From contig USEI01000014.1 in NCBI GenBank assembly GCA_900553685.1, positions 1 through 40,465 on the forward strand: a DNA stretch of 40,465 nucleotides, read 5' to 3'. Position 1 is the first letter of the stretch, and every line of letters begins with the position of its first letter. This stretch comes from an uncultured Clostridium sp. Lineage in GTDB: Bacteria; Bacillota; Clostridia; TANB77; CAG-508. Below the pieces are notes generated by a model. The model did not search any database. It worked only from the letters and a program-made list of their open reading frames with translations, and was not told the DNA's origin. The position numbers were made by a program, and so were the translations under genes. Shown one piece after another: positions 35,387 through 40,465 of this stretch.

Positions 35387-36244
35387 ATGGGAAGAAGAGA
35401 ATTTTTTGAAGAACAAAAACTAAAAAGACTAGTATATGTTTTTAGTATTACTTTAGTAGTGTCTATTGCTATATTTTTAACTATTTTTGTTATGTATAAT
35501 AAAAAGTTAAAAGAAGAATCTAGTCAAAGTTTAATGAGTTTAGAAAAGATGAATGATATTGTAGATAATAGTGAGTTAGAAGAAGCAAGCTATTCATCAG
35601 ATTCAACAGTTAAAAATAGTAACAATACAAGTAATACTGTGTCAAGTAATAATACAAATAAAGAAACATCTGACAAAACAAAAAATAATATTAGTAAAAC
35701 ACCAATAGGCTCTACTGTGCAAAATACTACAAAAGAGAATACATCGAATGCAAACAATGTATCAAATACAGAAAATACAGAAAATACATCAAATAATATA
35801 TCAAATAACACAATTATAGATAATACAGTTAAAGAAGAACTTGCTTTTAAAGCACCTGTTTCAGGAGAAATTATAAAAGATTTTGCTATGGATACTTTAG
35901 TGTATTCAAATACTTTAGAAGAATGGACAACTCATTCAGGTATTGATATAAAAGCAGATAAAACATCTATTGTTGTAGCAGCAGAAGCAGGAACTGTTGA
36001 GAGTATAAAAAATGATCCAAGATATGGACTAACAGTTACAATTTCACATGTAAATGGATTTAAAACAGTATATTCTAATTTATTAACTACAGAATTTATA
36101 TCAGAAAATGAAACTGTAGAAAAAGGACAAACTATTGGAACTGTTGGAGAAACAGCAAGTTTTGAGATAGCAGATGAACCACATTTACATTTTGAAATGT
36201 ATAAAGACAATCAATTAGTTAATCCTACAATATATCTAAAATAA
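35387..36244 (+). CDS. spoIIQ: SpoIIQ-like M23 (LytM) peptidase-domain protein
   Basis: A 285-residue protein with one N-terminal helix (about 16-40), a low-complexity Asn/Ser/Thr linker (about 70-150) and a C-terminal M23 domain. HSGIDIKADK keeps the first zinc His/Asp pair (HxxxD), and PHLHFEMY keeps the HxH, so unlike Bacillus subtilis SpoIIQ the catalytic site looks intact, as in Clostridioides SpoIIQ. SpoIIQ sits in the forespore membrane and joins SpoIIIAH in the engulfment channel. ATG 35387 follows GGAGG. The name rests on domain layout plus position after spoIID. Confidence 0.82.
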   Translation: MGRREFFEEQKLKRLVYVFSITLVVSIAIFLTIFVMYNKKLKEESSQSLMSLEKMNDIVDNSELEEASYSSDSTVKNSNNTSNTVSSNNTNKETSDKTKNNISKTPIGSTVQNTTKENTSNANNVSNTENTENTSNNISNNTIIDNTVKEELAFKAPVSGEIIKDFAMDTLVYSNTLEEWTTHSGIDIKADKTSIVVAAEAGTVESIKNDPRYGLTVTISHVNGFKTVYSNLLTTEFISENETVEKGQTIGTVGETASFEIADEPHLHFEMYKDNQLVNPTIYLK

Positions 36245-36247
36245 GTT

Positions 36248-36303
36248 AAAACTCAAATTATGAATTTTATGTTAAATCATTATAATTTATAATTTGAGTT
36301 TTT
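36248..36303 (+). terminator. intrinsic terminator of the spoIIA-spoIIQ cluster
   Basis: AAAACTCAAATTAT and ATAATTTGAGTTTT form the outer stem of a long AT-rich hairpin just after spoIIQ, followed by further Ts. Confidence 0.75.
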
Positions 36304-36530
36304 ATATAATATAAGAATGTTGCATTGTTATTGTTTAATTTAAAGTTTTATTATATAAAGTTAAAATAATTATTTTATAAATAAAAAAATTGAGTAAAAA
36401 GTTTTTTCATTTATTTATATAGTATTTATTTTGATTTCAATAGTTTATATTAAGAAATTTACATATTTTTATATTGAAAAAAAATTATTGTTATGTTATA
36501 AATAATATTATATAAAATATTTAGGCTAAA
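36304..36530. other. very AT-rich gap
   Basis: Roughly 230 bases between the spoIIQ terminator and the small membrane peptide gene. No frame of note, no clear repeat. Promoters for cdaA must lie here, but AT-richness prevents a confident choice. Confidence 0.4.
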
Positions 36531-36546
36531 GAAAGAGGATGAGAAA

Positions 36547-36651
36547 ATGGATAAAAATAAAATAATGACAAAAATAATAGCTACAATATTAGTGGTGTTA
36601 ATGCTTGCTTCTGTATTTGGAACATTATTATTTTATTTATTTACTATATAG
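36547..36651 (+). CDS. 34-aa single-helix membrane peptide (Prli42/DUF4044-like?)
   Basis: A short ORF with a GAGG site upstream and its stop 17 bases before cdaA. It has a basic N-terminus (MDKNKIMTKII), one hydrophobic helix (about 10-32) and almost no C-terminal tail. Size and pattern recall the Prli42/DUF4044 stressosome-associated miniproteins of Gram-positives, but the similarity is too short to be sure. Placement suggests co-transcription with cdaA. Confidence 0.5.
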   Translation: MDKNKIMTKIIATILVVLMLASVFGTLLFYLFTI

Positions 36652-36668
36652 TATAAAGGAGATAAAAT

Positions 36669-37544
36669 ATGTTAGGTCAAACTTCTGAAAGAATTTTTCA
36701 AGACCATTTTTTAGAATATATTAAAAATTTTACATCAACTCCTATTAATTGGATAACAACTGTTTTAGATTTAGTAATTGTTATCTTTATATTGTATAAA
36801 GCTTTTAAAATATTAAAAGAAACTAGAGCATGGCAATTATTAAAAGGAATGGCAGTACTAATTATAATAACTTTTATAAGTGGTTATTTAAAATTAAATA
36901 TATTAAATTATATATTAACATCTTTAATGAGTTATGGAGTTATAATGCTTATTATTGTATTCCAGCCAGAACTTAGAAGAGGATTAGAACAACTTGGAAC
37001 TACAAATAGATTTAGTAGATTACTTGGAATTGATCAAGATTTAAATGCAAAGAAAAAAGAAAATATTTACAAAATAGCAATAGCTGCTGTTGAACTTGCA
37101 AAACAAAAAAAGGGTGCACTAATTGTTATAGAAAGAGATATAAAAATTCAAGATATAATTTCAACAGGGATAATTATGAATTCTGAAATATCTCCACAAT
37201 TATTAGTAAATATTTTTGAGCCTAATACACCGCTTCATGATGGAGCAGTTATAATTAGTGATAATAAGATTGCGGCAGCTTCATGCATGTTACCTTTAGC
37301 AGATGATAAAGACATAGCAAGAGAACTTGGTACAAGACATAGGGCTGCAATAGGAATATCTAAGGAGTCTGACAGTTTAGTAGTTGTTGTTTCAGAAGAA
37401 ACAGGAAGAATGTCAATAGCAAAAGATGGTACTTTAATTGCAGATGTTAGGGAAGATGTGTTAAAGAAAATTCTAATAAAGAATTTAATAACAGAGCCAA
37501 TACATACACATAAAACTAAAAAGAAAACAGAAGCAAAAAAATAA
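36669..37544 (+). CDS. cdaA: diadenylate cyclase CdaA
   Basis: A 291-residue membrane enzyme that makes cyclic di-AMP from two ATP. Three N-terminal helices (about 25-45, 55-72 and 78-100) precede the DAC domain, with NTPLHDGAVII (DGA motif) and LGTRHRAAIGISKESDSLVVVVSEETG (RHR motif). AAAGGAG lies before the ATG. In most Bacillota cdaA is followed by cdaR (YbbR) and glmM; here a gap and an opposed HAD gene follow, so the usual regulator is missing from this locus. A 34-aa membrane peptide precedes it. Confidence 0.94.
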   Translation: MLGQTSERIFQDHFLEYIKNFTSTPINWITTVLDLVIVIFILYKAFKILKETRAWQLLKGMAVLIIITFISGYLKLNILNYILTSLMSYGVIMLIIVFQPELRRGLEQLGTTNRFSRLLGIDQDLNAKKKENIYKIAIAAVELAKQKKGALIVIERDIKIQDIISTGIIMNSEISPQLLVNIFEPNTPLHDGAVIISDNKIAAASCMLPLADDKDIARELGTRHRAAIGISKESDSLVVVVSEETGRMSIAKDGTLIADVREDVLKKILIKNLITEPIHTHKTKKKTEAKK

Positions 37545-37808
37545 AATTATAGAATAAACATAAAAAAATAAAAAATTTTAATATTAACTTAAAAAATACA
37601 TATTATAAATTTATAACAATATAAATATAATAATAAAAAGAATTTAAAATAAAAATATACTTTTAATTTCAAGTAGTCGATACTGGAAAAATAGTTTTAT
37701 TATAGATTATTTGTAAGTTAAGGCATATTTTTATTTAAATTCTTTTTTTATTTAAAATTTATAAAATATTTTGCTAACTTAGTTAAAAAGAATAATTTTA
37801 TATTAGGA

Positions 37809-38672
37809 TTATTTATTATTACATATGAATTTTTCTATAGCTTCAGCAAAGGCTCCGTCTGTTACAGAAGCTTTTGTTACATATGTTGCAACCTGTTTTA
37901 ACTCATCATAAGCTTCACTAACAGCTACTCCAATTCCAGAATTTTTTACCATTTCTAAATCGTTTACATTATCACCGATAGCCATCATATCTGATTTATC
38001 TATATTTAAATAATTTGACAAAAAATTTAGAGCTTCATTTTTATTAATATTTAAAGGAGATATATTAATATATTCATAATCTTTGTTAATAATATTATCT
38101 TTATATTTTCCACGTTTGTTTATAAAAGTATGTACAAGATTTTGATTAATAGATAAAATATTTTCAAATTCTTTAAGACTAGATTTTTCCGTTGAAATTA
38201 CTAAAGAAAAAACATCTAAGTTATGATTTTCTAAATAAGTTATCATATTTTTTATAATTTTAAATTTTAAATTATTAGTAGAATTTTGAGATTTTAATTT
38301 AAAATTTCTTAAGTCCATATATTCTAGTTTTTCGGTAATAATTTCATTTTCTGTATATAAATGAATATGAAACCCAAATCGCTTAGCAAGTGTAACACAA
38401 AAAAGTAAAGTTTCTTTTGAAAGAGTATTTTTCCAAATTTCTTTTTGAGTATTAAATTCTATAATTTGAGTTCCATTACCAAAGACACCATATTCTGCAT
38501 TAAATTGTTCGCAAATTTTTTTAGATACAGAATACGATTTTCCTGTACATATTGTAAATACAATATTATTTTTATGAAGTTGGTCAATCATTTCAAAGTT
38601 TTTAGATGATATTTTATTATTTTTATCAATAATTGTACCATCTAAATCACTTGCTACTAATTTTATACTCAT
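37809..38672 (-). CDS. Cof-type HAD-IIB family hydrolase
   Basis: A 287-residue phosphatase. Motif I LVASDLDGTIID carries the nucleophile Asp (residue 9) and the acid Asp; motif II is in FTICTGKS; motif IV is GDNVNDLEMVKNSGIGVAVSEA near the end, with Lys in NINKNEAL as motif III. The cap domain (about 85-190) is of the Cof type. Members dephosphorylate sugar phosphates, FMN, PLP and others; the substrate cannot be told here. Its start is 11 bases after the upstream reverse-strand gene, so it is probably part of the same transcript as the sigma/anti-sigma-like pair. Confidence 0.88.
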   Translation of the reverse strand: MSIKLVASDLDGTIIDKNNKISSKNFEMIDQLHKNNIVFTICTGKSYSVSKKICEQFNAEYGVFGNGTQIIEFNTQKEIWKNTLSKETLLFCVTLAKRFGFHIHLYTENEIITEKLEYMDLRNFKLKSQNSTNNLKFKIIKNMITYLENHNLDVFSLVISTEKSSLKEFENILSINQNLVHTFINKRGKYKDNIINKDYEYINISPLNINKNEALNFLSNYLNIDKSDMMAIGDNVNDLEMVKNSGIGVAVSEAYDELKQVATYVTKASVTDGAFAEAIEKFICNNK

Positions 38673-38683
38673 AATTATTACCT

Positions 38684-39703
38684 TTATTTTTTATCTTCGT
38701 CTTCTACCACAACATCATTTTGATCAATTAATCTAACAGTATTGTCAGGATAGAAAGAAGCATTTTTTGCTTTTAATTCTTTTATATTATATTTTTGATA
38801 TGTATAATCATCATTTATTTTTATTTTTAATTCTACTTCATAATTTGTTTCTTGTTCATCAATGGTTCTTGTAACATTTGCTGTAACTGTATAAACATCA
38901 TTTATTTTTTCTTTTATTTTAACATCTGAACAAGAGTATTTTTCTCTTGTTATTATTGAACTATCTGGACCAAATGTATAAGATTTACTACTTGAAACAT
39001 ATCCAATATAATTATTAAAAGATTTAATATATTCTGTATTAGAATAGTCATTTCCAGTAAGTTCTCCTAAATATTTATGTATATTTTCGGCGGTTGCTGC
39101 AAAAGTTGTATCTATAGTTAAAGAGGAATTTGATGGTTTATTATCAAAGTAATCTTTAGCTATAAAAAGTAAAATAGTATTACTTTCCAAATTATTTGGA
39201 TCAGCTACAATTCTATTTATACCAACTGAATAATTTTCAATTAATGCTCTTATTTCATCTAAATTAATATCAGAATAATCTGAAGAATCTTCTTTAGAAG
39301 TTATAACAGTAGCCGTTACCGTTGAAGAATTTTCTTTATTTTCTACATTTATAGAATTTGCAATTTTGTTTACGGAAGTATTATTAGAAAATTCATTTTC
39401 TGTTTCTTTAAAAATATTAGTATTTGAATTTGCAGAATTATCTAATATTTTTTCTGAATTTTCAATTTTATCATTTTTAAAAATTGCTAAATAAATATTA
39501 AATCCAACGGAAAGTATTAAAAGTAAAATTAATAAGAAAATTATTTTTCTTTGAGTATATGTATATTTTTTTGCTTTAATATTGGAATTTTCTATATAAT
39601 TTGTAAAGTCTTCAAAAACAGGTTGACTTACAATTTTATCTTCTTGAAACACATTTTTTATTAATTTATCTTGTTCTTCATGTAATCTATCTAAATTATC
39701 CAT
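38684..39703 (-). CDS. membrane-anchored protein, putative anti-sigma factor
   Basis: A 339-residue protein. A cytoplasmic N-terminus of about 45 residues precedes one membrane helix (about 49-70, IIFLLILLLILSVGFNIYLAIF), then an Asn/Ser-rich linker (about 80-135) and a C-terminal extracytoplasmic domain of about 200 residues with beta-rich repeats. Its start overlaps the stop of the sigma-like gene (TAATG), indicating translational coupling. This layout fits an anti-sigma factor that senses an external signal, but the HxxxCxxC zinc motif of ZAS proteins is absent and I recognise no domain, so the role is inferred from context. Confidence 0.6.
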   Translation of the reverse strand: MDNLDRLHEEQDKLIKNVFQEDKIVSQPVFEDFTNYIENSNIKAKKYTYTQRKIIFLLILLLILSVGFNIYLAIFKNDKIENSEKILDNSANSNTNIFKETENEFSNNTSVNKIANSINVENKENSSTVTATVITSKEDSSDYSDINLDEIRALIENYSVGINRIVADPNNLESNTILLFIAKDYFDNKPSNSSLTIDTTFAATAENIHKYLGELTGNDYSNTEYIKSFNNYIGYVSSSKSYTFGPDSSIITREKYSCSDVKIKEKINDVYTVTANVTRTIDEQETNYEVELKIKINDDYTYQKYNIKELKAKNASFYPDNTVRLIDQNDVVVEDEDKK

Positions 39704-40263
39704 TATAAATCAACCTCCTTGTTTTTAATCATTTCATATAATTTTATTCTTATAGGACCTAATTTTTCTTTTATAACATATTCTGGTTCTTTAGTTATAC
39801 TTGAAATTTCATTAGGAGTAAGATTTGCATAATAATAAAGCAATGCAATTACTCTATATTGCTCTTCAATACTAGTTATATATTCTTCAACAATGGAGGT
39901 TTTTCTGTAAGCTTGATATTCATCATTTTCTAGATTAGTTTCAGATATTGCTATTTTATCTCCTATATTTACAGCCAGTTGTTTCGAATTTATTTTTTTA
40001 TTAATATCTTTAGAAAATTTTTTCTTTAAAATGTCACAATTTGTTAAAAGAATTTTTAATGAAAAACAAAGAAAATCTCTTTCATCCTTAACATTTACAA
40101 TTTCACGAAAAGCTTCTGATAAAGAATTTTCTATAACTGGATAGATATCCTTATCTGAAATAAAATAGATTCTTGCTGCCTTGTAAAAAATATGATTATA
40201 TTTTTTAACAAGTTCGTTAAAAGCTTGTTTATTTGATTTTTTTGCTTCTTGTAATAAATCCAT
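39703..40263 (-). CDS. ECF-type sigma-70 family factor
   Basis: A 186-residue protein with region 2 (KSNKQAFNELVKKYNHIFYKAARIYFISDKDIYPVIENSLSEAFREI) and region 4 (SIEEQYRVIALLYYYANLTPNEISSITKEPEYVIKEKLGPIRIKLYEMI), the two-domain pattern of ECF sigma factors. Region 4 keeps the usual HTH placement although the sequence is divergent. ATG 40263 follows AAAGGTGG; a GTG three codons earlier lies in that site. The next gene is a membrane-bound protein whose start overlaps this stop, typical of a sigma/anti-sigma pair. Confidence 0.75.
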   Translation of the reverse strand: MDLLQEAKKSNKQAFNELVKKYNHIFYKAARIYFISDKDIYPVIENSLSEAFREIVNVKDERDFLCFSLKILLTNCDILKKKFSKDINKKINSKQLAVNIGDKIAISETNLENDEYQAYRKTSIVEEYITSIEEQYRVIALLYYYANLTPNEISSITKEPEYVIKEKLGPIRIKLYEMIKNKEVDL

Positions 40264-40465
40264 TTTGACCACCTTTCTTTAATGAATAAATCATTATACC
40301 TAAAATAGATAATTCATTAAAATTTATATTTTCAATTCTATTATTTAAGGCGATTTTATCATAATAGAAAAATTAAATCAATTTAAAAATAAGATATTTG
40401 AATTTTATACTGTGGGTTAGTCAATCATATGTCACACTTTTTTGAAATTAATACTGTTTGAGCAC

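Overview
The window is AT-rich (well under 30% G+C by eye) and carries genes of an endospore-forming low-GC Bacillota, most likely an uncultured or gut-type member of the Clostridia. Evidence: sigK, a spoIIAA-spoIIAB-sigF operon with a Spo0A box and a SigH-type promoter, spoIID, a spoIIQ-like peptidase, hrcA-grpE-dnaK-dnaJ, whiA, a T-box leader, 6S RNA, and arginine encoded almost only by AGA. The taxon is inferred from gene content; no rRNA is present.

Layout. 1-2 kb: small genes and remnants (DUF3781 C-terminus, membrane protein pieces, a small membrane protein gene with an in-frame TGA, DUF2200, a minimal nucleotidyltransferase). 2.1-3.1 kb: two divergent MGMT-family alkyl-DNA repair genes. 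3.3-6.2 kb: a probably acquired C39-like cysteine peptidase, then a DUF2142 membrane protein divergent from a small XRE repressor with two operator-like palindromes between them. 6.5-10.2 kb: a CDF transporter and a cadC-HMA-cadA metal-efflux operon with a palindromic ArsR-type operator. 10.3-12.7 kb: T-box leader plus lysA, an ABC transporter remnant, rdgB. 12.8-17.8 kb: a 54-aa Cys-rich protein, recN, sigK, a ComEC-like metallo-hydrolase and a radical SAM protein. 18.0-18.2 kb: 6S RNA. 18.4-19.3 kb: an isolated GC-richer gene of unknown function. 19.5-27.9 kb: prmC-whiA-hemW, then hrcA-grpE-dnaK-mazG-like-dnaJ. 28-31.5 kb: patatin and recD2. 31.6-32.5 kb: inositol monophosphatase family (reverse). 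32.7-36.2 kb: spoIIAA-spoIIAB-sigF-spoIID-spoIIQ. 36.5-37.5 kb: a 34-aa membrane peptide and cdaA. 37.8-40.3 kb, reverse: Cof-type HAD phosphatase, a membrane-anchored putative anti-sigma and an ECF-like sigma factor.

Main observation. Two otherwise intact conserved genes, sigF (codon 29) and recD2, each need a +1 frameshift. In both, the shift falls exactly on an in-frame CGG codon, and skipping its C leads straight into a glycine codon (GGT or GGA) and the conserved remainder with no residue lost or gained. By eye CGG is almost absent from the other native genes: I found one, in the ComEC-like gene, where a shift would instead hit TAG two codons later. CGG does occur in the genes that look horizontally acquired. 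This suggests that CGG is an unassigned or starved codon here and acts as a +1 programmed-frameshift signal, which would place synthesis of the forespore sigma factor and a DNA helicase under decoding control. The alternative, two independent mutations or errors both landing on CGG, looks unlikely but cannot be excluded without other genomes or proteomics.

Other notable points are a perfect hairpin between the Shine-Dalgarno and start of spoIIAB, a decayed second copy of the lysA T-box leader upstream of the cad operon, a diverged CIRCE element before hrcA, and a MazG-like gene between dnaK and dnaJ.
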